Origin: Chitinophagales bacterium | Lineage (GTDB): Bacteria > Bacteroidota > Bacteroidia > Chitinophagales > Chitinophagaceae | DNA: 64,000 nt | Direction of reading: 5' to 3' | NCBI GenBank assembly: GCA_020636505.1 | Contig: JACJXR010000002.1 | Span: forward strand, 186,001-250,000 | Shown here: piece after piece, positions 1 through 10,246 of the stretch | Layout of the letters: every line of letters begins with the position of its first letter | How positions within the stretch are numbered: the first letter of the stretch is position 1 | Position numbers and translations under genes: made by a program | Notes under the pieces: model-generated | What the model was told of the DNA's origin: nothing | Seen by the model: only the letters and a program-made list of their open reading frames with translations | Databases searched by the model: none

Positions 1-1
1 C

Positions 2-331
2 CAGTGGCAGTGTACAGCACAGGACTCGTTTTTCATATATGCAGGACCATGCTGCGAAGTATTTATGCCCGATGCCTTCACACCTAACGGAGATGGGCGA
101 AATGACACCTACCACCCTGTGGATATGCGCAGGAATGTGATGGTCTACTTCATGATAGTCAATCGATGGGGAGAAGTATTGTACGAAAGCAACATTGACG
201 ACGGACGTGGTTGGGATGGCATGTACGATGGCAAACCCGCGCCCACGGGCACATACAACTACTTATTGCGCTATTTATGTGACAATAGCGAAGAATTCTC
301 CAAAAAGGGCAATTTCATCCTCATCAGGTAA
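2..331 (+). CDS. T9SS type B sorting domain protein, C-terminal fragment
   Basis: The reading frame is open from the left edge, so only the last 109 residues are present. They form a gliding-motility-associated C-terminal (type B, CHU_C) sorting domain. It starts after a Cys-Cys pair with the signature MPDAFTPNGDGRND, continues through IVNRWGE and GWDG, and ends KKGNFILIR. In this family the domain sends a secreted protein through the type IX secretion system to the cell surface. The missing N-terminal part cannot be judged, but the next genes downstream end the same way, so it is probably the first visible member of a tandem paralogue array. The internal ATG at 65 lies inside the domain and is not a start. 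Confidence 0.85.
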   Translation, partial: QWQCTAQDSFFIYAGPCCEVFMPDAFTPNGDGRNDTYHPVDMRRNVMVYFMIVNRWGEVLYESNIDDGRGWDGMYDGKPAPTGTYNYLLRYLCDNSEEFSKKGNFILIR

Positions 332-418
332 CAATTTTTTTACCGGTTTCGCCTAACCATAAGTTAATATTACCCGTCTATAACCCTGTAACAATCAATC
401 TTAAAGCCACTCTTTTCT

Positions 419-2884
419 ATGATACCTAAGAAATCCTTCGCTGTGATACTATTCCTGTTATTTACAGTACCGCTTACATCCTACGCAGACCACTGTGCCG
501 GCGGCGAACTGGTATATGAATGGCTCGGGGGAAACACATATAAATTCACTTTCAAGTTTTACCGCGACTGTACGGGTGTTGCAGCATACAACACACACAA
601 CTTGTGCATATACAACAGTTGTACCCAAAACATGCAAACAAGGCAGATGCGGAAAATAGCCACCCTGCCTGATGGAAGACCGAACGGCTCACAAGTAAAT
701 GCAGGATGTCCCGGATATCCCAACAAATGCGATAACCGTACCGCAGTACTGCCCGGTTATGAAGAATGGTGGTATGTAGACTCTTTGGACCTCGGTGCCA
801 CTTGCGACACTTGGGTGTTCAGTGTAGGGGTAAGTGCAAGAAACCGGTCTCAAAACATGACAGGTGGATTATTGTATGTTGAAGCCACTTTGGACAACAG
901 AAATTTCTCCGGAAACAACTCACCAAACTATACGGTAAAACCTGTTCCTTACGTCTGCCTCAATCAACAATACACATACAACAACGGTGCTGTTGATGCT
1001 GAGAAAGATTCACTGGCATACGAAGTGATATTACCATACGTGAGTGGCAATTGTAGCGGCACTCCAACAACTGCCAACTTGCAAGTAAAAAGTCCGCCGT
1101 TGGGCATACCCAACAACCCATTTCAAACAAACAACACGTACAGTATAAACGGATTGACCGGTAACATAACATTTACACCGGGTGAACTGGGGGCACAAAC
1201 GACTGCTATAAGGGTAAAAGAGTTCAGAAATGGGAAGCTTGTAGGGAGTACGATGCGAGACATTCAAGTTCAAGTGTTGACATGTAATTCAACGACGACA
1301 AATGTGGATGTGGATACAACATCATTTTTCAATGTAACCTACAACAACGGCACTATTGAAGCTTGTGCAACAAGCACCATCGGCTTTTGCTATAAGACCT
1401 TAGCCGCAGATCCTACTGCAGTACTTGTAGTAACCGATAACAGTACATATGCCATGCCCGGGTCCACCACTTCATACACCAACTTATATACAGACTCTGT
1501 TCGTGGCTGCTTCACTTGGTCAACAACAGCAGCAGATACCGGCTTGAAAGTGTTGACGATCATTGTGAAAGATTCAACTTGTCGTGCACCGGGCATTGCA
1601 GTAACTCAAAGTTTCACACTACCTATTTTGCTAAAACCTGCGGAAATACCCAAAGTGACATCACCCCTAATATTATGTCAAAACACAACAGCCGCGCCAT
1701 TGACAGCTGTGGGTAACAATCTGGTTTGGTTCACCACTCCAACAGGAGGTACAGGGTCCACAACAGCACCAACACCAAGTACCGTCAACTTGGGTACAAC
1801 CACTTATTATGTGGCAACGATATTCGGAGCGTGCACCAGTGATAGAGCACCGATAGTAGTGGAAGTAAAAGGAAACACATACACAGAAATAAAGACATCC
1901 CCTGATACTGTATGTGCATTGGAGCATGTGACGATAGAAAATGTACTTGGAAATACCGGCAACATCCTCAACTCTTGGAAGTTGGATGGAGGCAGGACCA
2001 TTAACGGTGACAGCACTCATAAAATAGTGGCGGATTGGACAACACAAGGCACAAAACAAGTGATACTTACCGTCTCCAACGATAATTGCATTTCCAAAGA
2101 CACTGCATATGTTCATGTATGGCCTACGCCAAATGCATTTTTCGAGATAGACAACAACGTGTGTAACGGTATAGAAATACCGTTGTTGCCTTTTGAAGAT
2201 ACAGGTACTTATCAATGGAATGTAGACGAACAATCCCTTAACGACACCTTCTTTGTAAACCGTTACAACCTGACGTGGACTAGTGCAGGCAAGAAGTATT
2301 TGCGATTGATGCTGACCAATGAATATGGTTGCTTTGACACTCACTTGGATTCGGTAAGTGTACATGACTACCCTAATGCAAGAATAATAAACAACAACAG
2401 CGATATATGCGTTGGCAAGGAGTTTACATTGAGTACTGAAGAGGGATACAGACAAGAGTACAGCTGGTCACCTCCACAATATTTTTATACCGATAACAAA
2501 GCCACTGTTACAGGACGTGCAGAGCGCTCAGGATACATTCATCTAACAGTAAGTAACCTTTGGAACTGCAACAGTCAAGACAGCATATACCTTGATGTGC
2601 CTGCTTGTTGTGAAATATTGATGCCGGGAGCATTCTCTCCCAACAACGATGGACATAACGATATTTATAAGCCTGTGAACGGTTATAAGTACAAGATAGC
2701 GACACTGCTTATCGCAAACAGGCGCGGACAAATAGTATTCGAAGGCAACACAAGCTCACAATCGTGGGATGGGAATCTCAATGGCAAACCGGCCGGACAA
2801 GACACGTACAACTACTATGTGAAATACCTTTGCGAAGACGGTACTCCGAAAGAGAAAAAAGGAACATTTGTCTTAGTGAGGTAA
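419..2884 (+). CDS. Large T9SS type B surface protein with HxAGGE N-terminal module
   Basis: This is an 821-residue secreted protein. A signal peptide of about 23 residues ends in TSYA. A Cys-rich N-terminal module follows, beginning DHCAGGE, with FYRDCTG shortly after and NPFQTNNTY near residue 235. Its middle contains Ig/PKD-like beta repeats. The last ~90 residues are a type B sorting domain (MPGAFSPNNDGHND to KKGTFVLVR) preceded by a Cys-Cys pair. The same N-terminal module recurs at 5204-7735 and on the minus strand at 10523-13501, and the last ~330 residues closely resemble those of the next gene. The role is probably adhesion or surface structure; no catalytic motif was seen. ATG at 419 gives the signal peptide directly. 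The gap to the next gene is 98 bases. Confidence 0.85.
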   Translation: MIPKKSFAVILFLLFTVPLTSYADHCAGGELVYEWLGGNTYKFTFKFYRDCTGVAAYNTHNLCIYNSCTQNMQTRQMRKIATLPDGRPNGSQVNAGCPGYPNKCDNRTAVLPGYEEWWYVDSLDLGATCDTWVFSVGVSARNRSQNMTGGLLYVEATLDNRNFSGNNSPNYTVKPVPYVCLNQQYTYNNGAVDAEKDSLAYEVILPYVSGNCSGTPTTANLQVKSPPLGIPNNPFQTNNTYSINGLTGNITFTPGELGAQTTAIRVKEFRNGKLVGSTMRDIQVQVLTCNSTTTNVDVDTTSFFNVTYNNGTIEACATSTIGFCYKTLAADPTAVLVVTDNSTYAMPGSTTSYTNLYTDSVRGCFTWSTTAADTGLKVLTIIVKDSTCRAPGIAVTQSFTLPILLKPAEIPKVTSPLILCQNTTAAPLTAVGNNLVWFTTPTGGTGSTTAPTPSTVNLGTTTYYVATIFGACTSDRAPIVVEVKGNTYTEIKTSPDTVCALEHVTIENVLGNTGNILNSWKLDGGRTINGDSTHKIVADWTTQGTKQVILTVSNDNCISKDTAYVHVWPTPNAFFEIDNNVCNGIEIPLLPFEDTGTYQWNVDEQSLNDTFFVNRYNLTWTSAGKKYLRLMLTNEYGCFDTHLDSVSVHDYPNARIINNNSDICVGKEFTLSTEEGYRQEYSWSPPQYFYTDNKATVTGRAERSGYIHLTVSNLWNCNSQDSIYLDVPACCEILMPGAFSPNNDGHNDIYKPVNGYKYKIATLLIANRRGQIVFEGNTSSQSWDGNLNGKPAGQDTYNYYVKYLCEDGTPKEKKGTFVLVR

Positions 2885-2982
2885 GTATATTGTAGTTGCA
2901 TCAGATTGACAAACACAAGACACTTTGCAATAACGTTTTTGTTTATTTAGCATAGTGTATACAAACCCAACCAGAGCAAGAT

Positions 2983-5154
2983 ATGTGTAACTCATACATC
3001 ATACACTTACTTATAGCATGTATCACATGCTTTGCTTTGCCATGTCAGGCTCAAGTTTTCAACTGTCCGCCAAACCTCGACTTCGAGAATGGAAATTTAA
3101 ACAACTGGCAATTTCGTTTAGGCTCGTGTTGTCCATTGAATATGGGGGCCATTTCGCCAACACCATCCGGAGGAAGACATACGCTTGCAACACCTCCCGG
3201 AGTTGATCCGTATGGATTGTTTCCAATCGTTTCGCCTAATGGAGGAAACTTTGCATTGAAGTTAGGTAACAACAGTGTTGGCAGTCAAGCTGAAAGCGCC
3301 GTTTATTACATAAGGGTCCCCAATACCACGAACAGTCTATTCACACTTATATACAGATATGCCGTGGTGTTTCAGGACCCCGCACATGCTCCCTCGATGC
3401 AACCAAGATTCGTGGTGAATGTTTATGACTCCGCCACAGGCAACCCGATACCATGTAATCAATTCACGTTCGTGTCATCATCGTCATTGCCAGGTTTCAA
3501 ACAATCTACAGTTTCTGCCGATGTTTATTATAAAGATTGGACCAATTCTACAATTGACCTCTCATCATTAGGTGGCACCACTGTCGCTGTGGAGTTCACA
3601 ACAGGTGACTGTGGTCATGGAGGGCATTTCGGATATGGGTACGTTGATGTTACTTGTGAACTGTTTGAAACATTTCAGCTTTACTGCAACGACGTACCGA
3701 CAATAACATTGAAAGGGCCTCCGGGCTTTCAAACATATGAGTGGAGAGATTCCTCATCAGGTTCGTTGGTAGGCTACGGTGAAAATATTACCATCCCTAC
3801 TCCATCTACAACAACCACTTTTGCAGTAATACTTTCACCTTATACGGGATTCGGCTGTCCTGACACCATCTACACAACATTCTTTACAGTACCTATGCTA
3901 AGCGTTACGAGTAAGGATACTGCAATTTGCCCAAAGGATAGCGCACACTTACATGTTATCGCCAACAGTACGGCCACACCTTTATCTTATAGCTGGACAC
4001 CAACCACAGGTCTTAGTTGCATTAATTGTCAAAGCCCTATGGCCGCTCCCACCACAGACACAAAATACTATGTATCGATAACCGACACAAATGGGTGTAA
4101 ACATAGAGACAGCATTGAAGTAGAAGTCACCGACGGTGCCAAAGCCGATATCGACATACCCAAAGACACCATTTGCATGTACGAACCCATCACCCTCAAA
4201 AACTTGGGTACAACAGACCCGATTGCTCAATACTTGTGGAACGTTCAAAATGGGAAAGGCAGTATCATAACAGGCCAAGGAACACCGAACATAACCGTCA
4301 AATGGGACTCTACAGGGACAAAGCAGATACGACTGTTTGTCGTCAATGGAGTATGTTCCGACAGTGCAACGGGCAGCTTGGAAGTGAAATATGCTCCAAA
4401 TGCGGAATTTGATATACAAAAAGACATATGTATCGGTCAACCTGTACAGCTATGGCCATATAAAGACGACGCCAAGTACTTCTGGGAGATCGATGAACAA
4501 AGCATAACCGACAACATCTTCAAAGACCGATATGACCTAACATGGAATACTCTTGGCAACAAGCATATCAAGCTGACCCTCATACATGATAACAAATGTC
4601 AAAACACTCATGAAAAAACAGTGAGTATACATGACTACCCTGAAGCTAAGATCGTTGTTGCCGACATCGGAGACATTTGTACAGGAAAACAATTCAGTCT
4701 TTCTGCTAAAGAGGAATACAGATATGAATACAGTTGGTCGCCACCGCAATATTTCGGCAACAGTCACAATGCAACTGTAACAGGAATTGCAGAACGTTCA
4801 GGAAACATCGTTCTTACTGTGAGTAACGAGTGGAACTGTTTCAGCCAAGACAGTATTTATCTTGATGTGCCTGCTTGTTGCGAGATAATAATGCCGACAG
4901 CGTTTTCTCCAAACAAAGATGGACATAACGATATATTCAGACCGGTAAATAAGAATGGTATTCAAGTCGCTGTATTAATGATAGCAAACAGAAGAGGGCA
5001 AATAGTATATGATGTGAAAGACACTAACACCGGCTGGGATGGCAACTATAAAGACAAGCCGGCAGGGCAGGACACGTATAACTATTATGTAAAGTATCTT
5101 TGTGAAGACGGCACCTCGAAAGAAAAGAAAGGAACATTCGTACTGTTGCGATAA
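2983..5154 (+). CDS. T9SS type B surface protein with a different N-terminal module
   Basis: This 723-residue secreted protein has a signal peptide ending CQAQ at about residue 24. Its first ~225 residues (NLDFENGNLNNW, then a beta-rich region) are unlike its neighbours and resemble a lectin/anchor-type beta-sandwich. An Ig/PKD-like middle follows. The last ~330 residues closely match the preceding gene, including the Tyr-Ser-Trp-Ser-Pro-Pro segment and the type B sorting domain (MPTAFSPNKDGHND to KKGTFVLLR). The two genes share 20 identical bases at 2591-2610 and 4861-4880. This points to duplication followed by exchange of the N-terminal module. No enzymatic motif was seen. Confidence 0.83.
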   Translation: MCNSYIIHLLIACITCFALPCQAQVFNCPPNLDFENGNLNNWQFRLGSCCPLNMGAISPTPSGGRHTLATPPGVDPYGLFPIVSPNGGNFALKLGNNSVGSQAESAVYYIRVPNTTNSLFTLIYRYAVVFQDPAHAPSMQPRFVVNVYDSATGNPIPCNQFTFVSSSSLPGFKQSTVSADVYYKDWTNSTIDLSSLGGTTVAVEFTTGDCGHGGHFGYGYVDVTCELFETFQLYCNDVPTITLKGPPGFQTYEWRDSSSGSLVGYGENITIPTPSTTTTFAVILSPYTGFGCPDTIYTTFFTVPMLSVTSKDTAICPKDSAHLHVIANSTATPLSYSWTPTTGLSCINCQSPMAAPTTDTKYYVSITDTNGCKHRDSIEVEVTDGAKADIDIPKDTICMYEPITLKNLGTTDPIAQYLWNVQNGKGSIITGQGTPNITVKWDSTGTKQIRLFVVNGVCSDSATGSLEVKYAPNAEFDIQKDICIGQPVQLWPYKDDAKYFWEIDEQSITDNIFKDRYDLTWNTLGNKHIKLTLIHDNKCQNTHEKTVSIHDYPEAKIVVADIGDICTGKQFSLSAKEEYRYEYSWSPPQYFGNSHNATVTGIAERSGNIVLTVSNEWNCFSQDSIYLDVPACCEIIMPTAFSPNKDGHNDIFRPVNKNGIQVAVLMIANRRGQIVYDVKDTNTGWDGNYKDKPAGQDTYNYYVKYLCEDGTSKEKKGTFVLLR

Positions 5155-5203
5155 CTTTATACAGTATTCGTATTGCGTACAATTAGACGAATAACAACAA
5201 AGC

Positions 5204-7735
5204 ATGACCTATCGACATATCATAGAGCATATCAGGAATACGGGAGTAACATCCTGTATATTCAGACGCCTTATGCCGATATTGTTGTTATTGGTAACCT
5301 CAACTATCTACAGTAACAATTCATACGCATCACACGCTGCCGGAGGAGAATTGATCTACAAATGGATTGAAGGCAATACCTATCTTATAACATTCAAGTT
5401 TTACAGAGACTGCAACGGGTTAAGAGAACCTGCCTATGTTAACCTTTGCACATACGACAGTTGCAGCAATACAATGTTTTCTCAAAGGATGGACCCGATA
5501 GACACATTGCCAAACGGCATGCCCAACGGATCTGAAGTTGCTACCGGTTGTCCATCATATGCCACCAAATGCCAAGACAGGCTTTCAACATTACCTGCAT
5601 ATCGCGAATGGTGGTATCAAGATACCGTGATATTGTCAACCAGATGTACTAAATGGAAGTTTGCAGTTGATATCAGTGCAAGAAACCCTTCCAATAATAT
5701 TATCGGTGGTGGTGTATTACACATTGAAGCCATACTGAACAACCAAGATTTTGACCACAACAACTCAACGTTTTTTTACACAAAACCGGTACCATATGTT
5801 TGTGTCAACCAACCATATACATACAACAATGGTGCTGTAGATCCTGATAACGATTCATTAGCATTTGAGGTGATCGTGCCATTGACAGGCTCATCAAATT
5901 GTAGAGCAATGGCTCTTCCCGTTACTTTGGCATCATTAACACCCCCATTAACCATACCCAACAACCCTTTTCAAACCAACAATACTTACAAGCTTAACCA
6001 ACAAACAGGTAACATTACCTATACCGCAGCAACAGTTGGAGCGCACACCACAAGTTTGGTTGTTAAAGAGTACCGAAACGGCAAGTTGGCAGGCAGTACA
6101 ATGAGAGACATACAGGTACAAGTACAACAATGTAACACGCCCCCTGCAACCATCGACATCGATACTCAAGGGCTAGATGGCGCAGTATATAAAGATGGTT
6201 TCATCGACATGTGTTACAACAAAAAGCTGACTTTTTGTTTCAGCGTATCTTCAAGTGATAGCGATGCCGTAATAGTAATAACCGACAATAAGGATGTGGC
6301 CATCCCTGATGGTAAAATCACTTATTACAACAACTTGACAGACTCGGTAAGTTGTTGTTTTGAATGGACCCCAAAACCTGCTGACAGTGGACTGAAAACA
6401 CTTACAATAATCGCAAAAGATTCCACCTGCAAAGCTCCCGGTATATCCATATCTCAAGTATTCACCATACCAATAAGGGTTAATAGGCGCGCACCCGACC
6501 CATTGGTTTCTGCACCTGAAAAAATATGTCACAACATGCCTGCAGAGCCTCTATCAGCTGTAGGCAGAAAGGTGTTATGGTTTAAAAATCCCGATGATAC
6601 TATCGGAACACCTACACCACCTACACCCGACGCAAGTAAAGTAGGCAAACAATATTTTTATGTATCGCACAACCCCAATGGATGTAGGAGTCCTTTAAAG
6701 ACGGTTGTCATTGAGGTTGTTGCACTTCCTTCCATCGACATTCAAATATCCAAGGACACTGTTTGCCAATTTGAGGAAACACACTTAAGCAATGCATTTC
6801 ACGACATCCCACCGTCAGGATACTATTGGGGTGTTGACTCCGGCTTGATAAGAGACGCCAAACTTGACAGTCAGCTATATGTATTATGGACGGATACCGG
6901 AACCAAACAAATAACCCTTGAATTGACAGATGGTCTATGCATCTCTTACGACACTGCAGAGGTATACGTCGAGCCCGTCCCCAAGCCGTTTGTTGAGGTT
7001 CCATCACATGCATGTGTAGGAGATGAGATAAAAATAGTACCGGTACAAGAGGCACGCACCACCTACTTATGGGACATCGACGAACAAATAATATTAGACA
7101 GTTTTTACAGTCCCGAATACTATTTGACTTGGGATAAAACAGGAGTCAAAAACGTCCGACTTGTGGCATTAAACTATGCTGAATGTAGCACGGCTGTCTC
7201 ATACACCATAGACATATACGGACCGCCAGCCGCAGAGATAAGCCTACCCGAACAGCGAGTATGCTTAGGAGAAGAGTATATTTTGAAAGCGGTAGAAATG
7301 CCGGAGTACAAGTATATGTGGTGGCCATTGGATCTAATTATCGAGAATGGCAACCCTTATGCAAAAGCAATTGCCCAAAAAGGCGACATATATGTAGAAG
7401 TGACCAGCAAATGGGGTTGTAAAGCAACAGACACTTTCCAACTAGACCCAAGATCTTGCTGTACAGTGATTATTCCTGATGCATTCACACCAAATGGAGA
7501 CGGTCGTAACGACCTATGTAGACCCGTTATCGGTGTAGGCTTTCAATTAGAAGACTTCAGAATAGTGAACCGTTTTGGAGACGTCGTATACCATGGAACG
7601 GAGCGCTCTCAAGGCTGGGACGGAACGTTCAAAGGCAAAGACGCAGACGTCGGCACTTATTACTACTTATTAAAATACGTCTGCAACGACGGTGAAACAG
7701 GCTTCAAAAAAGGCACCATATTACTTCTGCGATAG
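5204..7735 (+). CDS. Large T9SS type B surface protein with HxAGGE N-terminal module
   Basis: This 843-residue protein is homologous to the gene at 419. The mature N-terminus starts SHAAGGELIYKW, followed by FYRDCNG, NPFQTNNTY and a conserved STMRDIQVQV segment. Ig-like repeats and a type B sorting domain (IPDAFTPNGDGRND to KKGTILLLR) follow. ATG at 5204 gives a long positively charged leader before the hydrophobic core. ATG at 5273 would give a more usual signal peptide (MPILLLLVTS to NSYA) and may be the true start. It lies 49 bases after the previous gene in the same orientation, so the array may be co-transcribed. It is likely an adhesin or surface-layer component; the exact role is unknown. 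Confidence 0.83.
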   Translation: MTYRHIIEHIRNTGVTSCIFRRLMPILLLLVTSTIYSNNSYASHAAGGELIYKWIEGNTYLITFKFYRDCNGLREPAYVNLCTYDSCSNTMFSQRMDPIDTLPNGMPNGSEVATGCPSYATKCQDRLSTLPAYREWWYQDTVILSTRCTKWKFAVDISARNPSNNIIGGGVLHIEAILNNQDFDHNNSTFFYTKPVPYVCVNQPYTYNNGAVDPDNDSLAFEVIVPLTGSSNCRAMALPVTLASLTPPLTIPNNPFQTNNTYKLNQQTGNITYTAATVGAHTTSLVVKEYRNGKLAGSTMRDIQVQVQQCNTPPATIDIDTQGLDGAVYKDGFIDMCYNKKLTFCFSVSSSDSDAVIVITDNKDVAIPDGKITYYNNLTDSVSCCFEWTPKPADSGLKTLTIIAKDSTCKAPGISISQVFTIPIRVNRRAPDPLVSAPEKICHNMPAEPLSAVGRKVLWFKNPDDTIGTPTPPTPDASKVGKQYFYVSHNPNGCRSPLKTVVIEVVALPSIDIQISKDTVCQFEETHLSNAFHDIPPSGYYWGVDSGLIRDAKLDSQLYVLWTDTGTKQITLELTDGLCISYDTAEVYVEPVPKPFVEVPSHACVGDEIKIVPVQEARTTYLWDIDEQIILDSFYSPEYYLTWDKTGVKNVRLVALNYAECSTAVSYTIDIYGPPAAEISLPEQRVCLGEEYILKAVEMPEYKYMWWPLDLIIENGNPYAKAIAQKGDIYVEVTSKWGCKATDTFQLDPRSCCTVIIPDAFTPNGDGRNDLCRPVIGVGFQLEDFRIVNRFGDVVYHGTERSQGWDGTFKGKDADVGTYYYLLKYVCNDGETGFKKGTILLLR

Positions 7736-7765
7736 ATAACCGCTCCATAAGCAAGTTATTCTTTT

Positions 7766-7773
7766 TACTTTTG
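7766..7773 (+). promoter_or_regulatory. -7 promoter box TACTTTTG for purM
   Basis: The site matches the Bacteroidota -7 consensus TAnnTTTG perfectly and lies only 9 bases before the purM ATG. Transcription would start at or next to the start codon. Confidence 0.6.
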
Positions 7774-7782
7774 CAGCAATCT

Positions 7783-8955
7783 ATGACTGACAATAATCGT
7801 TACAACCAGCGTGGCGTATCCGCTCAAAAGGAAGATGTACACCGCGCAGTTGCAAAACTCGACAAGGGTCTATTCCCTAACGCATTCTGTAAGATATATC
7901 CTGACTTCTGGGGTGGCGACGATGCTTATTGCAATCTTATGCATGCCGACGGAGCCGGAACCAAGTCCATATTGGCATATATGTACTGGCAAGAAACCGG
8001 TGATATAAGCGTATGGAAAGGTATTGCCATTGATGCCATAGTAATGAATATCGACGACCTGTTATGTGTCGGCGCAACCGGACCATTCACATACAGCTCA
8101 ACAATCGGGAGAAACAAACACCTTGTTCCCGGAGAAGTCATTTCAGAGATAATAAACGGAACACAAGAATATTTTGACACTATTTCACAATACGGAATAG
8201 ACATCAAATTTCTCGGTGGTGAAACAGCCGATGTAGGTGATGTGGTTAGAACCATCATAGTTGACGGCACTATGGCATGCAGAATGCCTCGCCAAAAACT
8301 TGTGACCACAGAGCAAATGCAAGAAGGTGATGTGGTGGTATCGTTGGCCAGTTACGGACAGGCAACTTACGAAAGTGAATACAACAGCGGTATAGGCAGC
8401 AATGGACTTACCAGTGCCAGACACGAATTGCTGAATAAAGTATACGCAGAGAAATATCCCGAAAGTGTAGACCCTAACCTACCACCCGATGTAGTATATA
8501 ACGGTAAATACAGACTGACCGACCTTACAGATACACCATTGGATGTAGGTAAAATGATATTATCCCCCACTCGTACATATGCCCCAGTCGTGCTTAAAGT
8601 ATTGCAGCAGCACTTCGATAAAATACATGGTATAATACATTGTAGCGGTGGAGGACAAAGCAAATGTTTGCACTACTTACCGAAGCCACTAAGAGTAGTG
8701 AAAAACAATCTACTTCCACCTCCTCCACTGTTCAAAATGATACAAGAATCTGCAGGAACGGATTGGAAAGAGATGTACCAAGTATTCAATATGGGGCAAA
8801 GGCTTGAGATCTTCACAGATAAAGAAACCGCAGCTTCGATAGTGGATATTGCAAGTGAGTTTGGTATAGAGGCTCAAATATCAGGGCAAGTGGATGCTTC
8901 CAACAAAAAAGAAGTGGTAATAGACAGTCCTTACGGGTCTTTTATATACTCATAG
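7783..8955 (+). CDS. purM: Phosphoribosylformylglycinamidine cyclo-ligase (AIR synthase)
   Basis: PurM catalyses the ATP-dependent ring closure of FGAM to AIR, the fifth step of de novo purine synthesis in the cytoplasm. The 390-residue product begins MTDNNRYNQRGVSAQKEDVH. It carries the AIR-synthase signature region with MHADGAGTKS and FLGGETADVGD, and a C-terminal domain with HCSGGGQSK. It is longer than the E. coli enzyme (345 residues), as is usual in Bacteroidota. The ATG at 7783 is preferred over an upstream TTG because that TTG lies inside the -7 promoter box. Neighbours are envelope genes, so it appears to be a single-gene unit. Confidence 0.93.
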   Translation: MTDNNRYNQRGVSAQKEDVHRAVAKLDKGLFPNAFCKIYPDFWGGDDAYCNLMHADGAGTKSILAYMYWQETGDISVWKGIAIDAIVMNIDDLLCVGATGPFTYSSTIGRNKHLVPGEVISEIINGTQEYFDTISQYGIDIKFLGGETADVGDVVRTIIVDGTMACRMPRQKLVTTEQMQEGDVVVSLASYGQATYESEYNSGIGSNGLTSARHELLNKVYAEKYPESVDPNLPPDVVYNGKYRLTDLTDTPLDVGKMILSPTRTYAPVVLKVLQQHFDKIHGIIHCSGGGQSKCLHYLPKPLRVVKNNLLPPPPLFKMIQESAGTDWKEMYQVFNMGQRLEIFTDKETAASIVDIASEFGIEAQISGQVDASNKKEVVIDSPYGSFIYS

Positions 8956-9035
8956 TGCGTTATTTCTGCATTATTGAAGGTGTTTTAAATAAGATTGGCA
9001 CAATCTGTGCATATAACAGTAAAACTAAAATCCTT

Positions 9036-9836
9036 ATGAAATTCAGAATCTTGGTTATTACCGTTTCAGCATCGTTGTTTGCCTTATCTACCTATGCACA
9101 AGACCAGCTGACCAAAAAGAACGGAGATGTACTTGAAGTAAAAGTAAAAGAAGTAAGTGCTAGAACCATCAGCTACACCAAAGCAGACAATCCGAACGGA
9201 CCGGCATATGTAATATCTCGCAACGAAGTGGCAAGCATAGTCTACGAGAATGGCTCTGAAGACGTATTCAGCGAAGTGGAGCAACGCAAAGTAAGCACTC
9301 CCAAAAACGTAAAGTACGGGAACAACATAATCGGCTTGGCTCCATTGCAGATAACCCGTGGTATAGGTGTTGGCCTTACTTACGAGCGTGTAATAGATAA
9401 AAACAACATTCTTAGTTTTTACTTGCCTGTCACTGTTGCTTTTACCGGCTTCAACGACCCTGTTACAGGTACAGGAGTTGTAGAATCTCGTCCCGCATAT
9501 TATTTCATGCCAGGATTGAAATTTTATCCGACCGGTGGTAAAGGGATTGTTCGTTACGGTGTAGGTCCCAATCTTGTATTGGCGCTTTCAGAAGACTACC
9601 GCAACGAATTGATATATGACAATATGGGCAATATCGTGGGCCAAGATATAGGTTGGAGAAGCCGCACAACATTCGGCATTATGGTAACCAACTCCTTGAA
9701 CATCAACCCGACATCTCATTTGCATCTTGGATTGGAGTTGGGTGTCGGATTTTCTTATATCAACAAATTGGCGGGTGTATCAACCGACCCGATAGGTCTT
9801 GCACAATTCGGTTTTAAAGTAGGTTATAGATTTTAA
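9036..9836 (+). CDS. Secreted outer-membrane beta-barrel-like protein
   Basis: The 266-residue product starts with a clear signal peptide (MKFRILVITVSASLFALS to YAQ). A short N-terminal segment (KKNGDVLEVKVKEVSARTI) follows, of a kind found in Bacteroidota envelope proteins that also carry barrels. The remaining ~190 residues alternate polar and hydrophobic residues, with Gly and aromatic-rich strands, and end in an aromatic residue (GYRF), as expected of an outer-membrane barrel. ATG at 9036 is chosen because it begins the signal peptide; the frame extends upstream to 8955 without one. It lies 11 bases before a small lipoprotein gene and is probably co-transcribed with it. No specific function can be assigned. 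Confidence 0.75.
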   Translation: MKFRILVITVSASLFALSTYAQDQLTKKNGDVLEVKVKEVSARTISYTKADNPNGPAYVISRNEVASIVYENGSEDVFSEVEQRKVSTPKNVKYGNNIIGLAPLQITRGIGVGLTYERVIDKNNILSFYLPVTVAFTGFNDPVTGTGVVESRPAYYFMPGLKFYPTGGKGIVRYGVGPNLVLALSEDYRNELIYDNMGNIVGQDIGWRSRTTFGIMVTNSLNINPTSHLHLGLELGVGFSYINKLAGVSTDPIGLAQFGFKVGYRF

Positions 9837-9847
9837 AAGCATATAGT

Positions 9848-10030
9848 ATGAAAAGGATCATTTCAACAACAGCATTTTTGATAGCATTGACAGCATTCGT
9901 TACTTCATGTAATAAGGAGTATGTATGCGAATGTGATAACGGTGCGTACAGCCAAATAATCGAGGCTAGCTCCAAATCATCTGCAGAATCAGATTGTAAT
10001 ACCAAGGGCACAAGTTGCTCTTTGCAATAA
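9848..10030 (+). CDS. Small Cys-rich lipoprotein
   Basis: This 60-residue protein has a lipoprotein signal with lipobox VTSC (lipidated Cys21). The short mature part contains Cys-Glu-Cys, a Ser-rich stretch and two later cysteines. It follows the barrel gene by 11 bases and ends before a strong hairpin. The gene at 10247 encodes a similar small protein with the same Cys-Glu-Cys start and a Cys-X-X-X ending, so the two look like diverged copies. The function is unknown. Confidence 0.7.
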   Translation: MKRIISTTAFLIALTAFVTSCNKEYVCECDNGAYSQIIEASSKSSAESDCNTKGTSCSLQ

Positions 10031-10036
10031 GACATT

Positions 10037-10067
10037 AACAAGGCCGCTGTTTCACAGCGGCCTTGTT
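10037..10067 (+). terminator. Strong hairpin after the small lipoprotein gene
   Basis: There is a perfect 14-bp stem (arms 10037-10050 and 10054-10067) with a 3-base loop. It starts 6 bases after the stop codon at 10030. The following T-run is weak, so it may act as a terminator or as an mRNA 3' stabiliser. Confidence 0.7.
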
Positions 10068-10246
10068 AAAACTAAACGGGTCTCATTCACTCCTATCCAT
10101 TTCAACTTGGTATTCACTACTCAGGAAGTTTATCATTTGATAGACGAACGTTTCTGTTAACTATAACACTACATTCCTCCTACCCAAAAACCTATTATAT
10201 CTAACCGATATTATTTAATATTACAGCCAACTAAAACACAATTGAA

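Noticed and set aside
1673..2455. Long minus-strand frame inside the surface-protein gene at 419
   Set aside because: Antisense to a clear T9SS protein, with Cys/Tyr-rich composition and no domain.
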